Shown piece by piece: positions 25,184 through 36,550 of a stretch of 64,000 nucleotides of DNA (positions are counted from its first letter, which is position 1; the number at the start of each line of letters is the position of its first letter). The DNA lies in NCBI GenBank assembly GCA_002914845.1, contig JXTC01000259.1, positions 108,717 to 172,716 on the forward strand, written 5' to 3'. The notes beneath the pieces were generated by a model. That model ran no database searches, was not told the DNA's origin, and saw only the letters and a program-made list of their open reading frames with translations. The translations under genes and the position numbers were made by a program. Source of the DNA: Trema orientale (Eukaryota; Streptophyta; Magnoliopsida; Rosales; Cannabaceae).

Positions 25184-25699
25184 ATCTGATATTTGGTCCT
25201 TCAATCTTCATCTTTAATACGTGGAAGAAAGAAGGCTTTACTACTTTTTCATTAACATGCTCTCTATTGTATTCATTTTAGCGAAAGTTAGGTGGCTATA
25301 TGATATCTCTATTGTGTTATTATTATAGAACTATCCTTTGCTCCCCAACCCCAATATGAGGAGGAGAATCTAGTACTGGATCTGGTAATGAGTAAAGAGA
25401 AGGAATGAGATAAAATCGTTTTTCTTTTCCTCTCTTTTTTGGTCATATGACTCTGCTTGTTTCCCTTTAGTCATGGCTGCATCAAGCTAAAAACCCCTTT
25501 CTTATGTTTTTTACTTTTGGTCTCCGTTCATGCTCCATTCCAGAATAGTACAATAAGTCCAATTTCAAGAGACTTGTGAGTGAAGGACCTGTCATTTGAT
25601 GACTATTATATGTTAAAATTTTTATGACTTACTAGCTTACGTTTTCTAGTGTTTAATTTATGTTACTATTATAGAACTATCCTTTGTGTGTGTTTCTAT

Positions 25700-26690
25700 T
25701 TGTTTGTGACAATTATAGTTTTTCAGTAAAGAAGGTGTAATGTTATGTGTTTTTAAAATGATTTTGGACTGAATTTGTGATTACTAATAGATTTTGGGAC
25801 TGATTTTTGTGTGTTTTGTGGTGGTGGATTAATTTATGACAATAGCAGTTTTGTGTGTGTTAAATAATCATAAATTGTGACTTTAACTTATAGATCATAT
25901 GAATACTGATATAAAAGGTGTAGATTCCCGAACTGTCATAAATTTTATGACTGTCAAGAATTGTGTGACTATAGGTAACACATATATGACTATTAATAAA
26001 TACAATGACATGGTTTTTATTGTAAAATTAGATTTGTGTTAGAAAAATGTCATAAAGCCATTATTATCTAATGTGAAGACTTATTTTATTTTTGTAAGAT
26101 AGGTACAAATTTTGTGACTTGCAGTAAAAAATAAGGGTTACATGGTACAAAATTATGACTGTCATGAATTGTGTGACTGTAGGTATCACATATATAGTCA
26201 CTAATAGGCATGGCTTTTCTCATAAAATTATATTTGTGTTAGATAAATATTACTAAGTTATTGTTGGCCAATAGGAATACTTATCTTTCTTTTGTGAGGT
26301 TAGCACAAATTTTGTGACTGTGTCACAAATCAAGGTAACATGTAAAAATTCTACCAATCACGGTAATAGAATCTCACAACATTCGTAACAATATAAAACA
26401 CATTGTGACCATGAATTACAAAATTATGGGCACGAGTAAACTTTGTGACCACAATATTCGTAACGATATAAAATAAATTGTGAACACCAGTCACAAAATT
26501 ATGACTACTAGTAACAAAATTGTGAGTAATGTAACAATTTAAAATATATCTAGAAAATGTATCATAAAAATTGTGACTATCAGTTACAAAATTATGACAC
26601 AGTCATATTTTCAAAAATTCACAATATTCGTAATGATATAAAACAAACTGTGACTATCAGTTATAAACTTGTGACTACCAGTAACAAAGC
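25700..26690. repeat. TGTGAC-word tract inside the 2.8-kb element
   Basis: Dozens of loosely periodic words such as AATTGTGACTA, ATTATGACTGTCA and AGTAACAAAATT occur in both orientations, a low-complexity quasi-palindromic field. There is no open frame. It forms the 3' third of the element. Confidence 0.6.
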
Positions 26691-26812
26691 GGAAAATGGC
26701 AGAAGGGTAGTTTCGGATTGACTATTTTTTTTCTCTCTAAAAGAGACTAAAATAGTCCACTCGCCAAAAAAAAAGGCTAGCCACGTCAATTTCTCCGGCA
26801 TTTATCCATGAG

Positions 26813-27215
26813 TTTCTTACAAAATTTCAAGCTCAAAGTACAAAAAATTGAAAAAATTTCGTATGGGTTGAATTTTTTTGAAAATCTCGAATTAATTTGG
26901 AAACATATTACTTTTTAAATTTTTTTTAGAAAATACTTTTAATAAATATTTAGAAAAATACCACTTTTCTTCAAAATTAGTGTTTTTCAATGATACTCGA
27001 GATAACCAGCTTGGTTAGAGTAACCAATCTAGTTACTTGAAGTAACAAATCAAGTTACATACTGAGGTAACTTGACCGGTTGCCTCAAATATCTCATCAA
27101 TTAATAAAAAGCTGTATTTTTTTAGAATTTTTAAAAGTGGTATTTTTCTAAAAATTAGGGATTTTTCAAAGAATTTCAAAATCTGGAATTTTTCTTTTTT
27201 TTTTTTTTTGAAAAA
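26813..27215. repeat. Family A quasi-palindrome, copy 5
   Basis: Same landmarks as the copy at 16690: AAGCTCAAAGTA, TTGAAAAAATTTCG, arm words, a core of AGTAACNNATCAAGTTAC and GGTAACTTGACCGGTT words, arm words, GGGATTTTTCAAAG. It starts just outside the right end of the 2.8-kb element. Confidence 0.65.
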
Positions 27216-27530
27216 TTATCATCAAAAATCAAATTTCCTCTTAAAAATATGGAAAAATTAAACATAGCCCATTTTTTCGAGCTAATTAATGAAATATAAC
27301 ACTGCTTTTTTATTTCTACCACTTTTTTAAAAGGTAATGACTCTTTTCCCCTCCATAGCACAAAGGTTGTCGTCTTCTCGCATTTTTTGAAAGCTTCTCT
27401 CTCACGGTTCTCTCTCTAACTATGATTGGATCTCTTGGTATCTCAACAAGCCTTTCCTGTCACATAAGGTGACTATACTCAAAGACTATTTGGGTCATTC
27501 CTCATCAATTTCTCTATTTAGTCATGATCT

Positions 27531-27768
27531 TATACATATATATATACATGGGTTTGGTTTAAATGGTTACAACAATATTTACCCATGGATGGTCACAATG
27601 GTTTAAGCCGTTAGATCTATATCCTACGGTGGTGATTAGTTTTGTGGTTGGCCAAAAACATTTAATGCTGGCAAAAAAAATTTAATGCTATCACTATTTT
27701 TTTAAGTACCCATCCATGGTCACAAAAAAATTTATAACCATTGAGAAGTCTTCCACATATATATATAT
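27531..27768. mobile_element. (TA)n-flanked short element, distinct sequence
   Basis: About 208 bp lies between two (TA)n runs. It has ACCCATGGATGGTCACAATGG on one side, answered by ACCCATCCATGGTCACAAAA on the other, so the interior is partly palindromic. It contains the phrase AGCCGTTAGATC, which resembles the phrase AGCCGTTAGATC in the next (TA)n-flanked element. No frame is present. Confidence 0.5.
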
Positions 27769-28040
27769 GGCACCAATACAGTAGATTTTTTTTTTTTTTT
27801 TTTTTACCTATCTATAGGTATTGTTTTGGCCAATTAAAATTGGTCACGCACGTCTTTTCATGGTAAAAAAGAAGAGATAAAAAATCATTAAATAATGAGT
27901 ATTTATTTTTATTATTATTTTTTTTAACAACTCAAATTATGGTAGCCGTTAGATCAATGATCCAACGGCTAAAGAAAAATACCTATGGATAAGTAAAAAA
28001 CAAATACCTAATAGATTCACAACTATATATATATATATAT
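27756..28040. mobile_element. (TA)n-flanked short element, copy 2 (inverted relative to 5126-5396)
   Basis: The body 27769-28023 starts GGCACCAATACAGTAGATTTT and ends near AACTATATATA. It matches the reverse complement of 5143-5380, including the ACGTGCGTG region, the AACGGCT phrase and the terminal TACCTATGGATAAGT words. It shares its left (TA)n run with the preceding element. Confidence 0.6.
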
Positions 28041-28107
28041 CAAATTTCCTCTTAAAAATATGGAAAAAATTTAAACATAGCCCACTTTTTCAAGCCAATT
28101 AATGAAA

Positions 28108-28279
28108 GGGCGCGTCTACAGTAGGGGCACCCCTACGTAGGGCCCTGTCTATTCACCGTTGGATGGGAATCTGTATATAAATAGATTCTTCACAGATTCC
28201 CGTTATTCCCCACAGATTCCCATCCAACGATAATTAAGGCATGACCCTACGTAGGGATGCCCCTACCATAGCCATCCCC
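28108..28279. mobile_element. 172-bp MULE-type MITE, copy 1
   Basis: Starts GGGCGCGTCTACAGTAGGGG and ends CTACCATAGCCATCCCC. The 9-bp target duplication TTAATGAAA is perfect at 28099-28107 and 28280-28288, the length expected for Mutator-like elements. The interior is almost one hairpin around CCGTTGGATGGGAATCTG and its complement. Two more copies lie at 37202-37371 and 55754-55923. Confidence 0.9.
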
Positions 28280-28294
28280 TTAATGAAATATAAC

Positions 28295-28575
28295 ACTGTT
28301 TTTTATTTCTACAACTTTTTAAAAATATCATTTGGTATCTTTTAAATGTACTCAAGGTAGTTAGTCAGGCTACTTGGATGAATCAATCGAGTTACTTGGG
28401 GTACCTATTCTGCTTACTTGAGGTAACTTGATTGGTTAACTTAACCACCTCACTAATTTGAAAAAAAATTTATTTATCTAAAATAATTTCAAAAGTATTT
28501 TTATAAATAAATCTGGGAATATTCAAAAATTTAAAATCCTAGATTTTTCGATTCTCTTGGAATCTTACAATGTAA
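28295..28575. repeat. Family A quasi-palindrome, copy 6 (shortened)
   Basis: It has the core words TACTCAAGGTAGTTAGTC, GAGTTACTTGGGGTA and TACTTGAGGTAACTTGATT, with a right arm ending TAGATTTTTCGATT. The left arm is shorter than in other copies. The MITE at 28108-28279 sits in its left edge region. Confidence 0.55.
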
Positions 28576-28739
28576 AATCAAATTTCCTCATAAAACTACT
28601 ATAAAACTTTAAAAAAAAAAAAAATTCTAAAACTGCTATCCATGAAAAAAGCCCCCATTTTTTCTTCTTAGTTTGTTAGGCGCAATACATATTTTAGTAG
28701 GTAATTAGGCTGAGTGATAGTTTGGCCATCGATATTGAT

Positions 28740-29130
28740 TTTATAATGAGATATTAAATAGGTTATGTCGTGCTAGCTCAGATATGTTTAGTTGCAGCAT
28801 ATTTGTCCCTCTTACTAGGTTGTGCCCGGTTTGTAGCATGCCTGTGTTGTACTTGTATCGTGCTTATTGCCATGCCTACTTTGTCTATTTTCATATCTAC
28901 TTGTTCTCATCTTCGATATTATATTATTATCGTGCCTAATTGTACTTGTTTTTGACATTGTGCTATCTTCGTACCTAATAGTACCCATTTATGATATTTT
29001 GTTATCTTCGTATTGATTGTACCTATTTTAGTTACTATATTTTTCATGCCCAATCATGCTTTTTTTATGATATTATGTTATTATTGTGTCTAAGTCTGCT
29101 CTTTTGTTACAATATATAATTTTCATGTAT
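28740..29130. repeat. Degenerate repeat of about 40-55 bp (TCGTGCCTAAT words)
   Basis: Imperfect units such as TCGTGCCTAATTGTACTTG followed by ATATTATGTTATTAT recur five or six times. Related GTGCCCATCTGTACATG words appear at 29870-30020. The stretch 29130-29870 between them is AT-rich with nothing recognised. Confidence 0.45.
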
Positions 29131-30102
29131 GATTATTTCTATTTTCAAACTCTTATTGCTCTTGTGTTATGGTCATTATTATTTTTTTCCTCTTAAAATT
29201 TAGTTGTTTTAATACTATTAGTACATATTTACTTTTAAGTAACTATGAATTATTAATTGTTAATTGTTACGTATTCAAGAGAAATTATTTAAAAATTGAA
29301 TAACTTTCATATAAAAATAAGTTTAAATTGAAATATTATAAGTGTAAGTGAAAAATGATAATTCATTTGAATTTTTGTAATTTAAATATATCTTATCAAG
29401 ATTGGCACCTATTCAAATTATATCAAATTACATAACTGAAAAGATATGGTTGGAATATACTCAAACTATATATTTCTTTCTTAATTTAAGATTTTTTTTT
29501 TATTAGAGGTGAGTTTTGTCCATAAACTCTTAATATCTTTGAACGTTTTGGTCTAAACATATTAAATTTTGGATTTTTTTCTTTTAAAAAAAATTAGAAA
29601 TTGACATAATAGTTGCAGATCTTTATATATTTTTACATAGAAAAAATTTTATTTTTAATTTTCTTTCTATCTTTTTTACTTTATTGTATTTAAATTTTAA
29701 AAATTATATAAATTAACATCATATTTGTAGATATTTATATTATTTTTGCCTAGAGAACATTATATTTTTTAATTTTTTTCTCATTTTTTTACATTTATTG
29801 TTTAAAATTAAAAAATATATATGTCTAATTTAAGTATATTTTTTGTAAACTAGTTATTTTTTCTTAATCGTGTTTGTCGTGCCTATTATTTGTGCCCATC
29901 TGTACATGTCGTGCATGTGACATGCTTGTATCTGTATTTGTGGTATTCTAGTTCGAGCGCACTTATCGTGTTGTACGTACAGAGTTATTAATCGTGTCAG
30001 TTTATAATCGTACCGTGCCCGTGCCAGCTTGTTTTGATACTACAAGTTTTATACTCGTTTTTCTTGTTTTTTTTTTCCAAGAAATACTTTTACAAAACTA
30101 AT

Positions 30103-30462
30103 GGCCCTGTTTGGCTTACCCATTCGAATGTGTATATTTAAATAGAAATTTTAGAATGGGTTATAATTGGAATGGAAGATATTTGAATGGAAAAATATTG
30201 AAATGGGTTGTAATTAGAATGGGAATATTGGAATGGACTATTCAAAAATACCTCCTCCCCTTCATTCTCATCCAAGACAAAAGAAACTCATTCCGATAGT
30301 TGATGTGACTGATGAATCATTTGAATAGAAAAACTGAATTGTTGAAACAAACATTCATTCTAAAAGACCATTTGAATAGAAAAATTAGAGTTACTGAAAC
30401 AAATACCCATTCAAATGGGTAATCTATTCTGATAGAGTAGAATGACTTAATCAAACAAGCCC
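30103..30462. mobile_element. 360-bp MITE with GGCCCTGTTTGG ends
   Basis: The left end GGCCCTGTTTGGCTTA is answered on the right by the complement of GGGCTTGTTTGATTAA. AAT stands directly outside both ends. The interior repeats GAATGGG / CCATTC words. The 3-bp duplication and end sequence suggest a PIF/Harbinger (Tourist-like) MITE. From here to 31570 I see only AT-rich sequence and one unrecognised open stretch at 30564-30836. Confidence 0.6.
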
Positions 30463-31570
30463 AATATGTTTTTCTTTAAATCTGTTTTCTGTGAAAGTAC
30501 CTATAATTGGGCAGATGCCAATTTTAGATTGTTTCGAAGAATAAATACCACCCCTATCTTCTCTTGGTCATACCACTTTTAATAGTTAACTTGTCAAATC
30601 TACGATCCAATCCGAAGACAAAATCTGAGCACAACTTTGTCTCTCCCATTCGGCATCCCACGCTGCTCGAAAAATTGTCAATTCGGGAATTTGCTAATTG
30701 GTTTTATCAGGGGAGGAGGAAGACAGGACTTTCTGATAAGAAGAAAAGGTTGGGCTTATTAAAAGGAGTATATATAAGCAAAGTCCTTTTTTCACGTCAA
30801 TTTAAAAGATGGCCTTTTTTATACCTATCTAATTAATTGCCCTTTTTTATTTTTTAATAGTATTTAATGTTTTTTATATCAATTTTTTTTATTAATGTAT
30901 CAATTTTGATAGTATTTGATATTGAGATATTTTCTTATAAAACTACTGATTTATTTCGGTATTTTTTTTTATAAATTGGCTGAAAAATAGCTATTTTTTA
31001 ATATTGTTTAAAAGAATAGAAAGTGAAAATGATGCTTATATAAGCTTAAATGCCCAAAAATTATGGATTTTTAATCAACTTTTTTTTTGTTGATTTTGTG
31101 ATTTTTTTAATTAATTTTTCCAAATTTTCTCTCCTCTCTTTTTAGTTTTCAATGGTTTTTTGGGGGTCATTTTATGAGTTGGAGCAAAATATTTGATACT
31201 AGAAAACTCATTTTAAGAAAGAGTACTAAAAAAAAGTTATTTAGTCCTAAAACACTACTAGTGAGGTTCATTTCCCAAAATAATAGACTTCTATTAGATA
31301 TGCCGTAAAAGTTCAAAATTGTAGAACAAAACCTTCCGGAAATGAAAGAAGAGGTTAAACACAGAAACTAAACCATATAACTCTTTAACCCTTTGAATAA
31401 ATACAAAGCTCTTCAGTACAAAATTGGCTTTTTTTCTTTAGCTTTCCAAATATAATTCTATTATTTTTTTGCTTGAATCCAAATATAATTCTATTGTTAA
31501 CAAATAACAATCCACATACTACACTCCAAGTATACAAAAAGTTTAAATTATATAAAATCCAAATTTAAAA

Positions 31571-31865
31571 AAGGGCTTATAGAAATATGACCAAATTTTG
31601 GGCCTAATTTCAGTAAATGTCCCTTTGTCAAAAATTATAGCAAAATGTCCGGTATATATGCATATATATCAAGTGTAAAATTTTATATACCAAATATAAA
31701 AAATTATATACCCAGTGCATTTCAGAACAGTAACTAAAATTGGTAGATATGTGTATCTACCAAGTGTAAAAATATATCTACCTAGACATTTAACTATAAA
31801 ATTTTAAAAATGGACATCTACTTAATCAAATTTAAAATTTTAGTCATCCACCTAAATTTCTCTTT
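31571..31865. repeat. Family G repeat, copy 1 (TATATACC / AAATATAAAAAATTATATA words)
   Basis: Begins GGCTTATAGAAATATGACCA and ends CCACCTAAATTTCTCTT. A close copy is at 57286-57507 and a partial one at 49380-49545. There is no coding content. Confidence 0.6.
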
Positions 31866-31929
31866 AAAAAAATAATTAAGAATACTAATTAAAATTTACT
31901 CGTAAATTAATTAGTGAAGCGAATAGCCG

Positions 31930-33260
31930 AAGCTCAATTATTTTATTATTGAAATATATACCGGTGGTTGGCTATCCATCTATTCTGCTGGATTACGTCC
32001 TAACAAGCTGCGTTAAAAGTCTCAACGCGCTAAACTTGCTTCGTCCGTCACAATCTCCGGTCTCCAAGAGGAACACAGACCGCGAAAGTAATCCACGCGC
32101 CAAAACAAGACGTGGGATAGGGGAGCAGTATAGCCCAGCGGCGGACACACACCCGGGGAGCAAATCCGAGGCAAAATCTTAACCTGAAGGAAAAAAAATA
32201 AAAAAACAATAAATAAATAAAAAAGGAAGGGGCAAAGACGTAATTGGGTAATTGCACCGAAACAACTATGATGGTCACGACGCGGCTTCCTTAAAACTGG
32301 ACGCGTCCCGGTAAACACTGGGACGCGTGTCTAGTTCTCACTGGCTGGATCCACTTTCCTCACCCGCTCCCCATGAGCGGTCGGTCTTAAAAAGAAAGAG
32401 AGCGACTCAAACGGGCATTAGAGAGAGAGAAAGACAGTGACGTGGCGCAGTTTGCGAGTAGTTGTTGGAATTGGTCGTCAGCTAATCCACTATAAATCAT
32501 GCCTAGGCCCATTCTTGACTTTGGAGCGTGCATCACGCGCTTTCAATAATATGCTAAAAGCGCATTTTCATTTTGAGGTCATCTAAAGCACATTTTGATA
32601 TATTTAAGAAAAAAGAACTATTTTAACTTGATGTATAAAATTGGAAATTTTTATTTGTTACAAAATGGGAAAAAAAATATTTTTGAAAAAAAACTACCGG
32701 TTATTGGCGGTTATACAGTGTTCTAAAAGTCTGATCCTCGATTCAAGCTTAAAGATAGACACCTTTTTTTTTAACAAAGAAATTCTAATATAAAAAACAT
32801 CTAGTATAACTTTTATTATAACTTAAATATTTTTCCTATATTCAATGAAGAGAAACTTTTACTTTTTCTGTTTTTTTTTTTTGGTTTTGTTAATATAGAA
32901 TTAGAAAATAGCTTGAAAAAAAAAATAGAAAACAAAAATCAAAGATGTGATGAGAATTTGAGAAGGTCACGAGATTTTATCTCCGAAACAAAACTAAATT
33001 GCTAATTTTGGGACCAAAGAGAGAATAAAATGTTAATTGCTGTGCAAACTACGCACTCGTTAAAGAAAGAGCGTGAAGCAAAGGCACAAAGTGAGCCGTA
33101 ATAACGGCCGATGGGCCTCTAAGCCGGCACACAATCAAAGCCTTCGCCGCTTGTCTAGAAATTGCCGCGTGCCACGTACCCTCTTACTCTTCTATCCTTC
33201 TTTCTTTACATATTAATAATATATTAATTATTATATACTCACAACTCTCAACCACAACAC
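31930..33260. other. Gene-free upstream region of the ERF gene, with a GC-rich patch
   Basis: 32020-32480 is clearly richer in G+C than its surroundings. It holds a perfect 9-bp inverted repeat ACGCGTCCC (32301-32309) / GGGACGCGT (32320-32328). The open frames on both strands here match no protein I know. The rest is AT-rich. ACGT-core words occur near 33171. Confidence 0.4.
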
Positions 33261-33424
33261 CTCTCTCTTTCTCTCTCATAACGCTTGGGCGGCGCCCTCT
33301 CTGCTCAGTCAAACTCCTCGCTGACCGCCCCAAACCAAAGAAATACCATCATTAAATATTTTTAAAAAAATCATATTTAAAATTATTTCTTAAAAAAAAA
33401 AAAAAATACAGGCTCCCACCCCCT

Positions 33425-33432
33425 TATATAAA
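33425..33432 (+). promoter_or_regulatory. TATA box of the ERF gene
   Basis: TATATAAA lies 115 bases before the start codon. It would put transcription start near 33455-33465 and give a leader of roughly 85 bases. A CT-rich tract lies at 33260-33285. Confidence 0.7.
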
Positions 33433-33546
33433 GAGCACCCAAGCCTGGTTGTTCTCCAGGACACAACACCACACCCAATACCATCACATTTTATTCACTT
33501 AGCTTGGTTTAATTTTGGGTTTGTATTATATATATATATATATAAA

Positions 33547-34212
33547 ATGGCTTTGAAGGAAAGAATGGGAGTGAAGAAGGCGACTAATAACAACAACAAC
33601 AATAAATCGATAGAGATGCACTACAGGGGAGTGAGGAAGAGGCCTTGGGGCCGGTACGCCGCTGAGATCAGGGACCCCACCAAGAAAAGCCGCGTCTGGC
33701 TCGGCACCTTCGACACCGCCGAAGAGGCCGCCAAAGCCTACGACGCCGCCGCCAGGGAGTTCCGCGGCGCCAAGGCGAAGACCAACTTCCCCCTCCCTTC
33801 CTCCGCCGCAGATTCCCGCAGCCCCAGCCAGAGCAGCACCGTCGAGTCCTCCGGCAACGGGAACGAATTCCCCGAGCGTGACTCCACGCGCCGCCTTGGC
33901 GGTGGTGGCGGCGCTGTATTCCCATTCCTCCAGCAGGAGGCGGCTGCGGCCTATAGGGGAGTGCATGCTGGGAGCTTTGTGCCCACGCGCCACCCCGGGT
34001 TGTTTTTCGACGCGCTCAGTAGAGGGGAGTTCGTGACCCCTGTCTACCCGGTCCGGTTCGATCCGGGAACGGTCGAGTTTGCTGTGGGATCCGGAGGTGG
34101 GGCCCAGACTCAGAGCGAGTCGGACTCGTCGTCCGTGGTTGAAGGGCAACCTAAAAGAGTTGTTCTTGATCTTGATCTTAACCTTGCACCTCCAGGGGAA
34201 GCATATATTTAA
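33547..34212 (+). CDS. Ethylene-responsive factor, group VIII repressor (ERF4/ERF8-like)
   Basis: This single-exon gene of 221 residues encodes a nuclear DNA-binding protein expected to bind GCC-box promoters. Residues about 25-83 form one AP2/ERF domain, starting [18 protein letters not shown] and including [16 protein letters not shown]. The Ala and Asp of the EIRD/WLGTFD stretch mark the ERF rather than the DREB subfamily. RSPSQSST follows the domain, and [10 protein letters not shown] precedes a C-terminal [10 protein letters not shown] (about 207-216), an EAR repression motif of the DLNxxP type. These features and the length match ERF4/ERF8-like repressors in ethylene, jasmonate and stress responses. 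The start codon follows the TATA box at the usual distance and the codons are G+C-rich. The exact orthologue cannot be named. Confidence 0.95.
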   Translation: MALKERMGVKKATNNNNNNKSIEMHYRGVRKRPWGRYAAEIRDPTKKSRVWLGTFDTAEEAAKAYDAAAREFRGAKAKTNFPLPSSAADSRSPSQSSTVESSGNGNEFPERDSTRRLGGGGGAVFPFLQQEAAAAYRGVHAGSFVPTRHPGLFFDALSRGEFVTPVYPVRFDPGTVEFAVGSGGGAQTQSESDSSSVVEGQPKRVVLDLDLNLAPPGEAYI

Positions 34213-36550
34213 TTAAAAAATTTCTAACAATTTTTGTAATAACTAATTACCACAAAATGGTTTTTTTTTTTTTTTTGCCCTTTTTAACTTAGTTTGTAAA
34301 TTTTTTTTTTACCTTCTGAGAATTCAAAGAGGTAGCTAAGAAAGAGTGATGAAGCTTTTAATGGTTTCTCCATCATGGATGTAAATTTAGTTCAGATTTC
34401 ATAATTGAGAAAATTCCAATTATTTATTTCTGTTTGCGCACTTATTTTTGGACTTTTTTTTTTTTTTTTAGTACGTATACCTTGGCAAATCTGCAATTAT
34501 GTTTGATAAAGATTAAAGAGCCATTAAACCTAAACATAATTAAATAATGAAGAGTTCTCTCATGAGCAAAAAGGAAAAATGAAAGAACTTTCTTTAGGGG
34601 CCCAAAAGGATGTAGAGCTAAAGAAAAATAGAATGAACAAATTACGGTCAAGATTCAATTAGAGGCAAGCTACGGGTATTTTGTTGTCACATATGACTAT
34701 TAAAATATTAGTCCAAATTATATTTTAAAAGAAATAATAATTAGGGCTTGGAAATTCGACCAACTTTTTATCTTATCAGATAATGGACATTTAGAAAATC
34801 TTTTTAATCTAAATTATATATATGAGCTTCACATCTGTACACCGTATTTTTAATTTTTAATTTTTAATTCACAGTTAAACCTTTTGCTTCGTGAATTTAA
34901 GTATAACTAATTCTAGGCGACGTATGTCACATCTAATTTAATTTTCTTAAAACCCTATCTAATAGCTATCATAAATAAATTCCCTTCCATAATAACATGT
35001 TTGCCTCATAATCGGCACTTTGATTGCTAGATTTTGATATATAATTTTTTTTAAATGAAGAATTGATATATTGATTTACTCCTGATTTTTTTTTTTCTTT
35101 AAGATGTACTCTTCATATTGTTATCACTATTTCGAATTTAAAAATTATTTATGCAACGAATATTCCAAGAATTACACGGTTGCAGAACGAGATATTATAG
35201 CGTTTATAGAAAAACTATCTACTGGAAAAAAAAAATACTTAGGACTTCCTAAACTATTTTTATTTTTTTAGCTCTCTTATCATCTAATAATTTACTCGTT
35301 AATAAATTATAACCTGCGAATAAAAAATCAAAAGATAAAATTTCACGCGTATATGTACATTTATTTATTTATTTATTTATAATTTGCTAAAATTGGCGTA
35401 TTATTTATTGCAGCGATAACTTGGTACTTAATTTCCGTAGTTGAAGGCGGCCAGAACTTGTTTCGTACGTTGTACCGTAGTTGAGGTGGATGGCACGTGT
35501 TACCTGTTCCTTCTGCCGTCCAACAAAATTAATAATATTAATTAATTTAATTAAGCTTAAACCGTTCTTCTTGGCCTAGTACTATCAGGAGCGTAGGATG
35601 AGGATTATAGAGGACAGTCATGGGGTCCACATGGTTGAGAAAGAGAAATATTTTTTTTTAATTTTTTTAAAAAAAGAGAGAAATATGGGACGCGTGAATG
35701 CCGTCGCTGCCGCTTTCGGTGGGGCCCGTGTTTATGTCGGCTGAATCTGTGGAGAGGATTTCGCTTTCGCCCCACGCCGTCCTCAATCCATTTCCCAGCC
35801 CAACCCCATACGTATGTAATATTTGTTATGTACGTGTATGTATTTTATGCATGGTTATATGATATGATATGAAGTTATATGTTATGTATGAGCATCCATC
35901 CCTTTTTATCTGTGGCTGCTTTTTATGCAGGTGTAGTCATGAACAGAGAAGAGACTGTACTTTGTCTAATTGGTCCCCACGCGCCATTAATTGTACTTCT
36001 TTTATTTTTTGTTTTATTTTTATTGTGTGGCTTAAGACTCGTTCAAAACTATCACTATGTATCCTTAGTGGAGCACATTGCCACGTATGAGGTTAATTAT
36101 TGATTTATCATGCGATCCAAAAAGAAATATAATTGACTTGGCATTGTGAGCTCACACTAGTATCAGTGCAACTAAAATTTGTCCTTACTATGTGAATATA
36201 TCACAGTCAGAAGAGATGAATATTGAATACATTAATGCATTTTGAAAAAAAAAAATAAAGAATGAAAGAAACTTTTTAAAATTTGGATTCCAATTCTTAT
36301 CATGAAAACTTGTTAAATAGTAAGTAAATATTTACAAGTAGTGAGCTATTCAAAAAAAAAGATCATGTATTAAAATCACCATTTCTCATTAGTAGAATAT
36401 AGATTTAGCCATCATTTCAAAAAATAGAGATCTAATCACGGGAGATGAAAATGGAATTTTCCTCATTAAATTTAATTTTTGATTTGCACAATAAGATTAT
36501 ATAATTTAATGAAAATGGGAAGTTAATTACAAATTTACCAGTAATTAATT
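34213..36550. other. AT-rich intergenic region, no gene seen
   Basis: The ERF 3' end has poly(T) tracts at about 34261-34275 and 34300-34310. The rest is AT-rich sequence with short T runs. Open stretches at 35869-36103 have no recognisable protein. Confidence 0.5.

Larger units (their letters stand above)
23987..26796 (+). mobile_element. 2.8-kb gene-carrying transposon-like element
   Basis: The ends are imperfect inverted repeats of about 60-70 bp: GGGGAATTGATGGGG on the left, the complement of GGAGAAATTGACGTGG on the right, then a GACCTTTTTAGTG / GACTATTTTAGT block. GGCATTTA flanks both sides (23979-23986 and 26797-26804), a perfect 8-bp target duplication. Inside are a CT-rich leader-like zone, a three-exon open frame (24314-25183) and a 1-kb tract of TGTGAC words (25700-26690). 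No transposase is seen, so it is non-autonomous. The structure resembles a Pack-type MULE, or a hAT element given the 8-bp duplication. Confidence 0.65.

Noticed and set aside
30564..30836. 90-residue plus-strand frame
   Set aside because: No family is recognised, there are no splice or promoter signals, and it is flanked by MITE sequence. Not enough to call a gene.
32022..32318. Overlapping open frames on both strands
   Set aside because: They occur only because the local sequence is G+C-richer. No protein similarity or splice context is recognised.
33526..34149. 207-residue minus-strand open frame over the ERF gene
   Set aside because: It is antisense to a well-supported AP2/ERF gene and reflects that gene's G+C-rich codons. 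No domain is seen in it.
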